Source: Gymnopus androsaceus JB14
Lineage: Eukaryota; Basidiomycota; Agaricomycetes; Agaricales; Omphalotaceae
Length of the DNA: 64,000 nucleotides
NCBI GenBank assembly: GCA_009733575.1
Contig: ML769384.1
Coordinates: forward strand, 127,257-191,256
Direction: 5' to 3'
Under the pieces are notes generated by a model. It had not been told where the DNA came from. It did no database searches and saw only the letters and a program-made list of their open reading frames with translations. This document shows, piece by piece, positions 30,365 through 42,324 of the stretch. The translations under genes and the position numbers were made by a program. Every line of letters starts with the position of its first letter. The first letter of the stretch is position 1.

Positions 30365-31803
30365 TCAGACCTCCAGTCCATGATTCCTCAACCTCTCCTT
30401 CTCGTCCTCTAAAATCTTCCCTTGAACCCCAACCCTCTTGGGAACGATCCTCCGCCGTTCAGTCGTAATACGATACTCCAATCTATCAACACCAAGCGCG
30501 TTGAGCGTCTTCCTCTCAACAAGACTATATTCCTCCGCATTCTCCCTCGCAAAATTGAACGGCTCCTTCAACGAAACCGGAGGATTCGTAATAACACGAG
30601 GTTCACGGAGATAATTTTTCGCGGCCGAGTGAAGCATTAGAGGATGCAACAATACCACATCTCCGACTTGGCCTACCATTTCGACGAATTGGTTGCAGTT
30701 TTGGACTTCCTTCAGGTGAGACCAGTATGCTGGGTCAGATTTGTAGTCGGTGTATGTTGTTGTAGAGGGTGTGAAGGAGAGACCGGTAGGCAGTAATCCC
30801 TCTGGATGGGCAGCCAGAAGCCGGGCAATCATTTGCACGCCCTCCAGTGCGATATAAGTCCCGCCTCCTCCAGGTTTGATGTCTGAGAATATCGGAATAA
30901 CGAGTAAAGCTTGCTCTGGTGAGTCAAGGTAATGGACCTAGCATAGTATCACATTGCATTTTAGCTATCTGGTAACAGACTCAGATCAGCAAAACCTGAG
31001 TGAACTGGATAGCACTGGATATCCAGCAATCATAGCACTCATAGCACCCATAGCAAGGTCCCCATCTATCCAGAGCTATGGCTGCTATGGATTGCTATAG
31101 AGCATGACATCTGTCAACAGGCAATATAATTTGGGAAGTCCATAGTAACTCATAGCTACCCATAGCAATTCATAGCAGTTCATAGTTCTATGGCTGCTAT
31201 GGTTTGCTATGGCTTGCTATCACAGCTATGGCAATTATCCAGGTTTTGCTGATCTTGGAACATAATTCAAGAACAAAGGAACACCTACAAAGAAGTCGCC
31301 GTCGCAATGGAAATTATCCAATAACTTAGGATGAATAGGCTCCTTCACATTTTCCAACTCCTGTGTTCCGAGATTTACAATGAAGCTGTCTCCCCAGCGA
31401 CTAGCTTCTGTATTGATGCGCTCGGCTCCTCCTAGAAGATCTTGCATTGCATCCCAGACCTGCCGGGAACATAAAGCTCTACCTGAACACAGTAGCTTAC
31501 AACAATGATATCCAAGCTCACTTTAGGTGCAAACGTCGCCACATCCTCCCATCGATGCGACGGCATATGGATTCGTTCCCGATCCCAAGTTGATTTGTCA
31601 TCCGGGTCCAAGCCTAGTCGTATCCACATTGTTTTGGTCCACTCTGCAGCCTTCTCTCGGGTGAACCCTTGTTGAATAACGACATAGCCATGTTCAAGGA
31701 AATGGTCCACTTGTTCGGCTGTAATACAGGAATTAGAGCTTGGTTTCCGAAAACTTGTAAGGAGTCACAGACGAGAGAGATACTTGTACTTCTTCGAGGC
31801 CAT
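30365..31803 (-). CDS. Phytanoyl-CoA dioxygenase-like 2-oxoglutarate/Fe(II) oxygenase
   Basis: Non-haem iron dioxygenase of the PhyH type; the substrate is unknown. The start at 31803 gives MASKKYKYLS, and splicing over 31719-31772 gives PEQVDHFLEHGYVVIQQGFT. Exons: 31773-31803, 31522-31718, 31289-31459 and 30365-30937. The iron ligands are visible as HCD in LLDNFHCDGDFF and the distal His in DVVLLHPLMLHSAAKN; REPRVITNPPVSL supplies the probable oxoglutarate-binding Arg. The third intron (30938-31288, 351 nt) is several times longer than the others because it contains a 265-bp MITE; without it the intron would be about 86 nt. Frame is intact across all joins. Confidence 0.85.
30987..31251. 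mobile_element. MITE, CAGCAAAACCTG family, copy 1 (in a dioxygenase intron)
   Basis: Ends are CAGCAAAACCTG (30987-) and its inverse CAGGTTTTGCTG (to 31251). The inside is packed with short CATAGC/GCTATGG words in both orientations, so the whole element can fold on itself. It lies wholly inside intron 3 of the dioxygenase gene. No clear target duplication was found here, unlike copies 2 and 3. No coding capacity. Confidence 0.8.
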
Positions 31804-32024
31804 GGTTGTACGTGGTCAAGAGGGTGCTTACGAGGCCCAAGGATGCTTTAAACGCGCGGCGGAAAGTCGGGTAGGAGGTCACCTGCGCTACTATCATATT
31901 CACCTCTCGAATTAGCAACATTCTAAGTAAATACTCAATGTGTCCGTGTCTGAATTATTTCCGAGCCCCATATCTCACACCCGCAAGTGACTCCACGGAT
32001 TCGACTGTCATTTTCTTGGACTAG

Positions 32025-33245
32025 AGAAAAAGCTACAGCATTTCACATACTCGATAACTTAGTACTCGACCAAAAATAACTCACTCGATCAAATAATCAA
32101 CATGAGCTCGGTAACAATCCAATCATTCTCGATGACTTTTACATCTCTGAATGCAAACACTCGAGGCTTTAGAGCTGGTACCGGAGGAAATGGGAATACG
32201 TCTAGGGGGCCACGAAATGGTTGAGCATGCCTCTGCATTGCTGGTCGCTTGATGATTCGCTTTCGCCGGGCTGAAGGTGCTCGCATAGGTTTAATATTTT
32301 GCTGAGCAGCAATATGTCAGAAACCCTTGAGAAAAGTGATTGGTAGAACCAGCTCGTTAATGAAATCCGAGTCAAGTTCGTCCTGATTCCGTTCGACGAA
32401 GTTTTCCGATGAGTAAGTGCTGCGTGGACGAGTGGTTACGCCAACGTTTCTGGAAGGTTTTGATCATAGTGTGATTTGTCTTCTTTGTCTGACGTCCAAC
32501 CTAGTCGTTATTTTGGAGCAACCGGACACTCTCAGTGTCGCCAGCATACTCGGTGGAAAGAACGAAGCGGGAGATGCATTCGGCAACTGACGTGGGCCTC
32601 AGGAAGCATTTCTGGGTCTAGTGCTGCAGCCTTTCGCACAGTTGATGTAGAACTGATCGAGAGGACTGGTGTGGGAAGTCGTGTTCTAGGGGCTAGGAAG
32701 GAGAATGATGAAGGCGGAAAATTCAAAATAAGTAGTGCACATTTCCTTCTTGGCCATTTTCGGGAGGATAAACATTGCTTCAGTTCACCGCGGTACACGG
32801 ACGAGACTACGATTTGCACATACGATGTTACGCGCGACGGCGGTATCCTCGGTACTGCGATCAATAACGAATTCGCCAACCCAAGTGAACGATGATAGTG
32901 AGAAGCCGCTCTGAAAGACCAATCGTCTTCGGAGCGACTTTGAGCTTATCGAACCTGAGCGCCTCATCGTCATCTGGCCTTAGAGAAAGCGATAACGGAG
33001 GTAATCAGCACCTAGGCGCGCCAGCGACTTGGTTTTTATTGACCTTGCTCACTGTACGAACGAAAAACATTCGCATTGGACAGCTGCGAACGGAGTCGCC
33101 GAATGATTCGAGAGCAAACTCAGCAACAGGGACCTGGCTAGCGAGTTGGGTGACTTTTTTGTCAGGGTTGGGTACATACACATACACACAGATAATAATG
33201 ATTCAGATCAATCTTCTGAATATGCCAGCGGAAGAGGTGGCTGTC
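32025..33245 (-). CDS. Unrecognised gene, probably multi-exon
   Basis: The best-supported part is FVERNQDELDSDFINEL spliced (intron about 32299-32346) to QNIKPMRAPSARRKRIIKRP, followed by FPFPPVPALKPRVFAFRDVK near 32130. Upstream on the same strand, coding-like stretches such as PDDDEALRFDKLKVAPKTIG (about 32950) and VTQLASQVPVAEFALESF (about 33130) lie in changing frames. Basic, proline-rich and without a domain I can name. The exon structure is uncertain, and the longer frame at 32476-32895 on the other strand is more likely a shadow. Confidence 0.35.
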
Positions 33246-33624
33246 AGACGAAGGTTTTAGAGATGAAACGTAGGGAAAACTCACCTGAAAAGGTCCTGCA
33301 TGGTTTTCTTCATCTTAATATGCATTATTGCTTGAACTACCTAATGGTACACTGTATGCTCCTACTGTAGCGGTCCTGGCAATCTGAGTGAGGATGGAGA
33401 TATGCTAAGCGCCCGGCGATCGCGATTGCTTTAAGCGCGCGCGGTGTTCCATCCTCTCAAACTCCCATCATCAACCCATCGCGTCTCACTCTCGCTGCAG
33501 TTTTCACTCATCATTGGTCCGATTCTTTATCTCTGGCAACCTATAGCTTCTACGACCACTGCAAAATCCAGAACTAAGCAACAGTTCGCTACAAGGAGTA
33601 CTTATCTGCGCTCGACTACTGTCA
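33246..33624. other. Intergenic, no gene seen
   Basis: Gap before the lone G-domain gene. It marks the passage from the housekeeping block to the transposon-rich half. A short GC-rich patch (GCGATCGCGATTGC, 33416-33431) is present; nothing else is supported. Confidence 0.35.
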
Positions 33625-35620
33625 ATGCAAGCCAGTTATAGTCGGTCCTCTCTCAGCCCTAGCGATGCAGACGATGAGGAGCTTCGTTCGTATTTCGACG
33701 GTGTTACAAAAGGCTGCGATGTCTTTAGGATCCTTCTCTTGGGAAAGTCTGGGTGTGGAAAGTCGACCCTCGTATCGGAGGTCTTTGATTTTGATCTGGA
33801 TGAGTCAAATGTATCGCACTATACAGTGAGTGCTGCTCTGCTTCAAGATATTACTCCAGCCTACTTATCGATGTTGAAGCCAGGAGATCACAACATTAAC
33901 CAGGAAATTACCTCGGGGAACAACAAGTCTCTAAGTCTTCACGACAGCAAAGGACTAGAGAGTGGCTCTTCGGAAAATCTTCAAATCATTACCGACTTCA
34001 TCCAGGACCGAAAAGGGAGGCCATTTGCAGAACAGCTCCATGCTATCTGGTACGTTTGCATGTCCCCGGATCTCAAACAGTTGAATGAGGTATTTGAAAG
34101 GTACTGCATAGAAGTCCCGATTGCAGGGCAACGACCTTTCGAGAGAGGCGATATTGCCTTGTTTGAATCGTTGTTGCAGTCCGACAACAAAGGTGGATTT
34201 TATAATCAGAAACAACTGTAAGACACTTATCATATGCTTGCAGTACCTGTTATAGTTGTTTTCACAAAGATGGATCGCCTTCAGTTCAGGGAGCAAAAAC
34301 GTATCAAGAAGTCATATGTTGACAGTGGCATGGATAGCAAAGCAGCCACAGCCAAAGCCAAGGTTGATTGTGTAGCTGCCGCCAGTCTCTGAATATGAGC
34401 AGTCTTGTGTGAAAGTATTGGAATCAAGTTTAGTACCCAAGGCTTGGACCAAGTATTGTGCCGTTTCAAATAAAAGTTTGTTGCTGAATTTAACAAAGTA
34501 ATCCTGCTAATTGCACCTCTAGACCATGACTCAATTTTACAATTAATTGAGACCACCAAATCAACGTTGAATGAATCAGAAGCTCTGAATGTGCTCTGGG
34601 CATCTGCACAAATGGTCAGTCACCACAATGTTCACAAATGCACTCACTCACTTATACCATCTATACAACTATTTTTCAGACAGACATTGACCTCAAGATT
34701 TCTATGTCACTACAGTCAGCATTCAAGGTTATTTTATCATCATAGTATCTCTTGCTGATGACATATTCAATTTCCAGGGCTGGAAAGAATAGTAAGTGGA
34801 ATCCAGTTCAGTATGGTGTCAGTATAGTTGATGTCTCATGCAGTGTACTGGGCTGGGTTGGGTGCCTCCATGATTCCCATGCAAGGGCTTCGTAAAATCA
34901 CTCTTCTTACAGTCCTTGGCCGAATCCACTCTGATATTATACGCATATGGAACATCAAAGTAGGTCTATTCTTTACCATGATGAACCATTTGCTCATACC
35001 AGAATATAGGATCCAGATCAGGTATTTCACTCAAACCTCATACCACAAACTGCTTGTTGATGTGAAACCATCAGATCCTCATTGGTGCAAACATGCGTAG
35101 CATGATCCGCAAGCTATTCATTGAGCCAATCATGATCCCAAGAATAGATGGCAGTCCCGCAGAAGACGCAGAAAGCTCTCAAATAATTGAGAATCTTGCC
35201 TCTTTGGTGATGAATCCTCCTGCTGCTGCTGCACCAGTAGCTAGCGAAGCATTTAAAAATGTTAGATAATATTGCAAATACAACACCTGCTACAGCAAGG
35301 GTGTTAATGGCATATGTCTGTGGTATGTACCTTTCCGGTGGTTTAATCTGGGATCTCATCATTTGTCAAATCACTAGATCTGACACTGGGAATGGAAAGT
35401 CTCTTCTGGTTGGTTCAGCCTCGCAAGGATAAAATTATTTCCCGCACCGATATTGTCCATGCATTCACAACTTACCGGTCATCTAAACAAAGGAGTGAAG
35501 TTCATATGCAGATTCGTGATTACATTGGGGATGAAAATGTCAGTCTTTGTCTGCAAACATTTTATATGAAGTTGCTGAAAAGAATCTTAGATAATGCGTT
35601 CCTTCAGTAGAGATAAAGCT
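33625..35620 (+). pseudogene. Lone P-loop GTPase (G-domain) gene, decayed 3' half
   Basis: The first 198 codons from 33625 read as an intact G domain: P-loop RILLLGKSGCGKSTLVSEVF (about residues 36-55), switch-II LHDSKGLESG (DxxG), then AEQLHAIWYVCMSPDLKQLN. After a probable intron near 34220 the next exon gives VPVIVVFTKMDRL (TKxD base-recognition motif). The frame then hits a stop near 34390. Beyond it are scattered, frame-broken pieces with family-like composition: ESEALNVLWASAQM (about 34580), ITLLTVLGRIHSDIIRIW (about 34890) and SLFWLVQPRKDKIISRTDIV (about 35400). The G domain is of the same type as the second domain of the Rho-fusion genes nearby. Nucleotide binding is well supported; biological role unknown. 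Confidence 0.6.
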
Positions 35621-35917
35621 CTCCAAAAAATTGCAACAATTGTTTCCAAGTGCCGATTTGTGAGCCACAGATGTTCATGATACTTGGTATATTACTCACT
35701 GCTTTATCAGGATCCCACTGAAGTTCTGAAAGCAGCACCTAACATTCAGTAGAATGTGGAAGTTTTTCCTCCAAAGATAAGATGAGTATTAAGTACCGGT
35801 TAAAATATAAGTATACAGTGCAGAACTGGCTGACTCCTGAGACGCAGCCTCAGACTTGAAAAAAAATATAATTACACCAGTTTCAATTGTACAGCACAAG
35901 TCTTTATATATACTTTT

Positions 35918-38900
35918 TCAGCTTTCCTGTAAGATCATTGCTTCCAGTGGCCGACTGCAAACGATATTGATCAAGGGTTGAACTGCTTCAGTTGTAAAAA
36001 ATGAAGGCACTTTGAAGCCATTTTTCTTCCTGATATGATACATCAGCAAAACCTGGGTGTACTGGACAGAGCTGGACAGCTCTGTCCAGCACTCATAGCA
36101 CCCATAGCACCCATAGCAAGGTCCCCATCTGTCCAGAGCTATGGACTGCTATGGACTGCTATACATTGCTATGGATTTTCGGGTGAATGTTGTCTGTCAG
36201 GGCAGGGATTCAATTCAAAACAAAATATATGACCGCTTTCAGAATTGATTCCCTCAATTAGTTGCGAGACCAGAATAATTATAATAAAATCATATAATAT
36301 TGTTGTAGTAGATGTCATGGTAGCGATTCGGAAAGTACAGTGTAAATAAAACTATATTACTGTAAATACTAGATGGCGACACTACTGAAGCTTAATTAGA
36401 TATATCAAACAAAGTTGAGGGGTGCAACTTACCGATGATGTCTAAACCAAAGTGACTTGGAGCTTTGACTTGGCAAAAAAAAAGGAAGCTGGGGAAGGAA
36501 GGAAGGAAGGGAAGGAAGTTACAATATCGGTGCATCAATGTTATATAGCATTAGCAGGAGAGACTGACAGCTGTCAAGATGTTGACAGCTAGATCAAGCA
36601 CTCGGTTATCTCCCAGGAGCTCATAGTAGCTCATAGCAAGCCATAGCATTTCATAGCAGCCATAGTGCTATGACCTGCTATGGCCTCTATGGCCATTGCC
36701 CAGGTTTTGCTGACATACAATTTCATTATCTCTTCCCGGATATATTGGGCTGTCTTGCTCCACTCATTATACCAAATGACCAGAGCCTTGAGTTCATATT
36801 TTTCTTGAATATTGTGGATGTATATTTTCTCCATGACCAGTGCTGTGTCTATTGAAATAAGGAGGAGGTCTGAGGTCAAGACTCAATCTTGAGGACAAAG
36901 ATGAATTTGAGATATACCTGCAACCAATTGCTCTGATCGGCAGTATAATACTAAACTGTGGTCACCAGGTTGTAATTCAGCAAAGCCTAAGCCTTGTTTT
37001 CCAATGGTTCATGAGGTGTAGTCAAGCTCCGCCAGTTCAGACACCAGCTGGTGTAGAGGAAATTAGATGAATGAAACTTAGCAGTGAGCATCCATTATAG
37101 ACTGTATATAGTCAACTGTGACATACTTCTTTGGCATGCAGTGGCCCATTGGCAGGTCCTGACCTCTTTGTCCAGATAGTATCCCATATTTCAATGAAAG
37201 GACCTCTACGAAATAATGGAATAAATTGTTGGTCATAGTTCCCTGTTTGTTGTTTGACACTGGTCAGTGTGTTAGCATGTAGATGAATGAAAGTATACTA
37301 CTCACAAAGCATCCCATTTCTGAAGTGTGAAATTTGGTCAGTGAGATTGACATGCCGGACTCATCTATAAAATTACGCATGTAGTAGATGTAATGAGTTT
37401 AGTCCTTGTGTCTGCATTCTGTGCAATAGCAAAGAATGTGCTGAGGTCATGAAATTTCCTCAGCTTCCGCTCCTTCTTCAGTTGCTCTGGATCCTTGGGC
37501 TCTAGTACATTCATTGTTTCCTGGATTAATTTATTCAACCGGGTATTATCTGGCATTGACTTGTGGACTATAATGCAAGATCAGTAGCTACAAGAAATCA
37601 AGAATAATAATCATTGCCTACTTACCATCTGCTAAAGCCACAACAGCACTTGGAGGATATGGCAAACTTTGCAGAGGTTGCCGATGGTGCTTCTCAAACT
37701 TTTCTGTTGCCTTTTTGGTAGCCTCTTTCACAATTTCATCATCATCAACTTCATTGCCTTCTTCTTCTGCATCTTCTTCAATTTTTTTGCTGAATATCCT
37801 GGACAAAGGCATCAAACTTGGTAATGATTGCAACTACAGGAACTGAACAATATAATTAGACTGGCTATATGAATAGATCACACTGATAAGTACCTTGTAG
37901 TTCATTGGAGAAAAACTCCTTCTCTGCATGTTCTAAGTATAGGCCTTGCATTCATTTCCATGCAGTACCTGATATTATATTTTGTTAACATGGTAGAATA
38001 TTATTTCAAAAAAAGCAGGAAACTGCACACCAAATCAAATGTAGCTTGAGATTGATATTCTCTTCCTTGGATCTTTTTTCAATAAAATTCTTGACAACAT
38101 CAACTTCTTTGCTATGGCCTGCTTCAAACCCCTCGGAATCATGAGCAACCATCTTGTCATTTCCATCAAATTTGATTTCCTTCTCAATATCATGGATACC
38201 TTTCTGTTCATAAACATTAGTGACTGGCTATCTCAAGATGGATTACTATCTCACAGATGTACTTGGTACATCAACCTATATGAATGCAAGCAAGAACATT
38301 TGAGTTTTTGAAGAATACTGTCTTTTCTGAGTCATTTCTTACCATATTTCTACCACATACCTACAGATGAACATGAGTAAGCCTAAATAATGTGCTTAAT
38401 GTAAATCCCACCTTGCTGAGGACTGTAGTCTTTCCACAACCAGTCTTACCAATGATCAAAATTCTGAATAATTGAAGAGATTGTGGAAAAGTGGAACTAG
38501 CACTAGCAAGGTATTGTTTGATTTCCTGCTCTGCTTCTTTAGAAGACATAGCTGCTGGATCATTCTTCTGCTGTTTGGACTTGTGTTTGGATAACCTAAG
38601 TGATCCTTTGAGCCCAGTTTTTATGAGCTTTGGTGGTTTGCTTTGGACTTGAAGTTGGAGTGCTGCGTGAGAGGCATGCAGGAACACTTCACGAACCCCA
38701 GCACCTGTTACTGAGGAGCACTCCAGATAAATCTTTGCGCCAATCTTCCTGGAGACTTTCATGCCCTAGTAGTGCATCCGAGAAGGAAAACAGCTCTCAG
38801 CAACTTGGACAGGCAATTGAATATTGCAGATACAAACCTCTTCATGTGTAATTGGGCATTGGCCACGCCACCCAAGTTCCTCAATTGTCTTTGGATCATA

Positions 38901-39434
38901 TCTAAGATCACTTTTGCATCCTATGAAGATGATAGGGATATTTGGACAGAAATGCATGACCTTGGAAATCCACTATTGATGACTAGCCCTTCAATGAAAA
39001 ACACAAAGAAACTTGAAAATGATAGACAAACCTTTTCCTGAATATTTTCGAATGAGTCCAAGTCTTCAATGGAAAGCAGAGAACAACAACATGTGTTTCA
39101 GGGTAGCTCAATGGACAAAGACGATTGTAGTCCTCTGACCCCACTGTGTCCCATAAGCCCATCTCAACCTGCTTCCCATCTACTTTGATATCAGCAATAT
39201 CATAACTGAAAACGCTGGGATTGGCCTATGAAACAACATGCTTATTGAGCTGAATGCTTGCGCAAAATCGTGGAAAAACTCGCCCGTAGAAAGTAACCGC
39301 CTGTGAGCCATGTTAGCAAAGCTGTCTGTCCTTTTGGCATCATTAATTTGGAGCACTCAGCAGTACATTCAAGTTCGCACCTTTCCACAATATGCATCTC
39401 CAACTATAACAAATTTCCTTTGTATCTCAGACAT
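35918..39434 (-). pseudogene. Rho-like/G-domain fusion GTPase, copy A, disrupted
   Basis: From the start at 39434: MSEIQRKFVIVGDAYCGKTA (P-loop), [54 protein letters not shown] (G4 CKSD and the fungal Rho1 signature PKTIE), KIGAKIYLECSSVTGAGVRE. A Lys/Ser linker leads to a second G domain: [31 protein letters not shown] (DxxG), [11 protein letters not shown] (TKxD), an acidic helix, and the C-terminal region [15 protein letters not shown]. Damage: one base missing near 39072 relative to copy C, an A7 run (A6 in copy C) near 37784, and a 675-bp MITE at 36041-36715 inside the last coding part, with VPSFFTTEAVQPLINIVCSR continuing beyond it. One GC donor is present after exon 2. Switch-II Gln is Ser. 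Confidence 0.75.
36041..36715. mobile_element. MITE, CAGCAAAACCTG family, copy 2 (in fusion gene A)
   Basis: Starts CATCAGCAAAACCTGGG at 36041 and ends CCCAGGTTTTGCTGACA at 36715, flanked by TA on both sides (36039-36040 and 36716-36717). The same CATAGC/GCTATGG words as in copy 1 occupy both arms; the centre holds unrelated AT-rich sequence and a GGAA tract (36496-36519). Removing the element and one TA restores the codons Lys-Leu-Tyr-His-Ile seen uninterrupted in copy C, which fixes the boundaries. Confidence 0.88.
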
Positions 39435-39617
39435 CACCTTGCTTGGTCAAGAGTCCATTTGTGCAGATTTGGCAAGGATTTGGTGCACCGCTTGCATTCT
39501 GATAGATCTGATTGATATATTCAGTTGACTTTTTAAATAATCACTGTCCACTGCGCAGTGCACCAGCATTCATGGAAATCAAGTACTACTACATAGTACA
39601 ATAAGAGCAATCAAAAC

Positions 39618-39931
39618 TGTTGCGCAGCATATAAGCTAGGAGGCGCAGTGACTAGCACTCACCAAGTGGTTAGGCTTGTAGAGCAGATAGAGAGAGGTAA
39701 AAGACTAGTAGAAGTTGTTATTAGCAGTACTACTGGAGTCCTTATATACTGTAGTACTGTATTCATTACATATATGGTAGTATCCTTCTAGTATGTTCTA
39801 TATGCATGACCTATGATGTCGTCCATAAAGCTACTTACTAAGATACTACTGAGGCTGAGTAAGACTACCTTGGCAATGACTGATAGCGTCATATGACCAA
39901 GATGATGAGTGATATCATCATATGTTCAACA
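39618..39931 (-). repeat. Copia 3' LTR
   Basis: 314 bp, TGTTG...CAACA, the downstream LTR of the leftward-reading copia element. It pairs with the copy at 46217-46528. Confidence 0.9.
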
Positions 39932-40020
39932 CTCCTCCTCGCTGAGGTTATGGAGGTAGAATTCCTCATGTGCTTAAGAAAGCATGTGAATCTCACCTGA
40001 GATCCAATCTCTTGCAGATT

Positions 40021-42319
40021 TCATTCAAAGTCAGCAATGAATTCAATGCCAAGTTGATCTTGGCAACGTTTGAATTTAACCCAAGCGAGATTCTTAGTTA
40101 AAAGATCCACGACATTCTGATCTGTTGGAATATAGTAAGGGATCACAAGTCCTGACTTGGTAGTTTCCCTGATGTGGTGATATTGGACATCAATATGTTT
40201 GGTCCAACAATCTTGAGCCTGATTATTGGCTATAAAGATCAAACCCATTTTATCACCGAGAAGTAGGAATTCAGTCAGTGGGAATCCGATTTCCCCAAGT
40301 AAATTGAGGATCCACCTGATTTGTCTGCAACAGTCACTTAAAGCCATATATTTGGCTTCGGTGGAAGATAAAGCAACTGTTTTTTGGAGATACAAAGTCC
40401 AGGACACAATTCCCTTGGCCAGTTTGGGATTGACATGTATCAGGATCTGATGCATGATCAGAATCCGAGTTGGCATGGAAGCCTTCTCCAGAGTTCCCAT
40501 CATAGACAAAAAAATATTCGGCGGTACCTATAAGGTAGCGAATAATATAATAAGCCTTGTTCAGATGATCCTGAGAAAAATTTGCTGAATATTGTGACAT
40601 TTTTACCACATGGTAGGCTATGTCGGCTCTTGTTCCAAGCAACAGATATAATAAGGAGCCAATCACTTGTTGGTACTCCTGGCATCTTTTGGGATCAACA
40701 GGACCATCATATTTAGAAGGCTGATATCCTGCCAGTAGTGGAGTTCGCGCTACTTTGGCATTTGTTAATTTAAAGCGCTTTATAATCTTTTTAAGATATT
40801 CTGACTGATCTAAGGTCAAATGCTGCTTAGATCTGTCACACTGAATGCACATGCCTAAGAACTCCTGTGCTGTGCCCAAGTCATGGCACTCCCAATGTTG
40901 CATAAATTCGCGCTTCTTGCACATGACAAGTTCTTTGTCATTTCCCATGAACAATGCATCATCAATACAGATGATTGCAATTACGGTCTTATTGTTTTCT
41001 TTGTAAACATATACGCCGGCATCTGAAGCGCAACATTTGAAGCCTAGATCCTGGGTCATTGACTTTGTACAAGCATGCCACCAGGACAAACCAGCTTGCT
41101 TCAGGCTGTAAAGAGATCAGCGTAATCTCCAAACCTTGCTGCTATCCTTGACGAAGCCTTCAGGTTGTTCCATATAGATCTCCTTGTCTAATTTGCCATA
41201 TAGAAAGGCAGTTTTTATGTCCAATGCCTCTAGTTCCCAATCTTCTAGGACAGCTAGTGCAAGTAGGACTCGCACTGTTTCATAACGGACAATGGGAGAG
41301 AACAATTTGTCATAATCCACTCCTTCTACTTGAGAATATCCCCTGGCAACAAGTCTAGATTGTTTCCAACCATCTGACTTGATATCAAAGACCCATCTGT
41401 TCTTTATGACATTTCTATTTTTGGGTTGATCAACAATTTTGAATACCTTTTGCTTAACTAGACTGTCAATCTCTTCTTTGCATTTATCAAGCCACAGTTG
41501 CCGGTCCTTTACAGGAAGATGCATCCAATCACAAAACTGCCAGTTTTGAACCATTTCCTTATTTTCAGGAGCCTGAGAAAGCAAATAGTCCAGAAAAGCT
41601 ACCCCCCCTTCATGAGCCAACTGGGAAATATAATCAACGCTTCTGCATCCATTCATACTTTCTCCTGAATAATTGTTCACAGGTGGGTCAGGAATGGGAT
41701 TATTTGCTCTGGGCTGTTGCCAAGCAGGTTGCCTTTGCCGGGAAGGTCCGGCTTCAGGTTGATCACCAAAAATCTGACAATTCCATCTGATATCAGAACC
41801 AATATTACAAGATTGACCAGCATTTTGATCAATCTCAGCAGGAGGTGTATCACCGTAAATATTTCCAGGTCTCTGGGTAGGTACTCGTGCTCTTTCAGAG
41901 CATCTTACTGCTGGTGCTGGTTCAGGTTCCATTCCAGGATTGAATGGATTTGGAGGTGGTTGCATCGCACCAGCTCCCCCTTGATCCACACCATGTTGAT
42001 CAGGTACTTCTCTGCTGCCTCTTACTTCCTCATCTCCTTCTCCATTTTCTTCATCATTTTGTGGTTCTATCGGAGCAGGAGGATTAGGCAGAGGAGGAAA
42101 CTCAGGGTCATCATCCTCAACATTATCATCAGGAGCGGACCCAGATGGTTCGGAATCCTCTTCAAAATCATTATCATTAATGTCAACTGTAGGTTTTGAT
42201 GTTGAGCAGCGTGGAAACCAGCGCTCATCAAATATGGCATTGGAAGAAGTTGCAATTGAGTTATTATGTGTGCACATGAAGCAATAAGCATTCATTCCTT
42301 GTGTATATCCAATAAAAAT
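40021..42319 (-). pseudogene. Copia reverse transcriptase and RNase H, interrupted
   Basis: After MIFIGYTQGMNAYCFM (end of the integrase/linker region), an acidic low-complexity part leads to the reverse transcriptase: FKIVDQPKNRNVIKNRWVFD, RLVARGYSQVEGVDYDKLFS, LEALDIKTAFLYGKLDKEIY, MEQPEGFVKDSSKVWRLR, an in-frame TGA at 41117, SLYSLKQAGLSWW, and the active site CIDDALF in place of YVDD. Further on, RTPLLAGYQPSKYDGPVD, LLGTRADIAYHVVKMSQYSA, then RNase H SKTVALSSTEAKYMALSDCC-like and the C-terminal TKHIDVQYHHIRE. A frame change lies near 40450. Not functional as read. Confidence 0.85.
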
Positions 42320-42324
42320 CATTA

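Noticed and set aside
32476..32895. 139-codon plus-strand frame
   Set aside because: Composition is not convincing and it overlaps coding-like stretches on the minus strand; neither reading could be tied to a family.
38361..38762. Possibility that the Rho-like and G-domain parts of copy A are two genes
   Set aside because: The Rho C-terminal helix, linker and second P-loop lie in one uninterrupted frame here, and the same holds in copy C (54406-54765).
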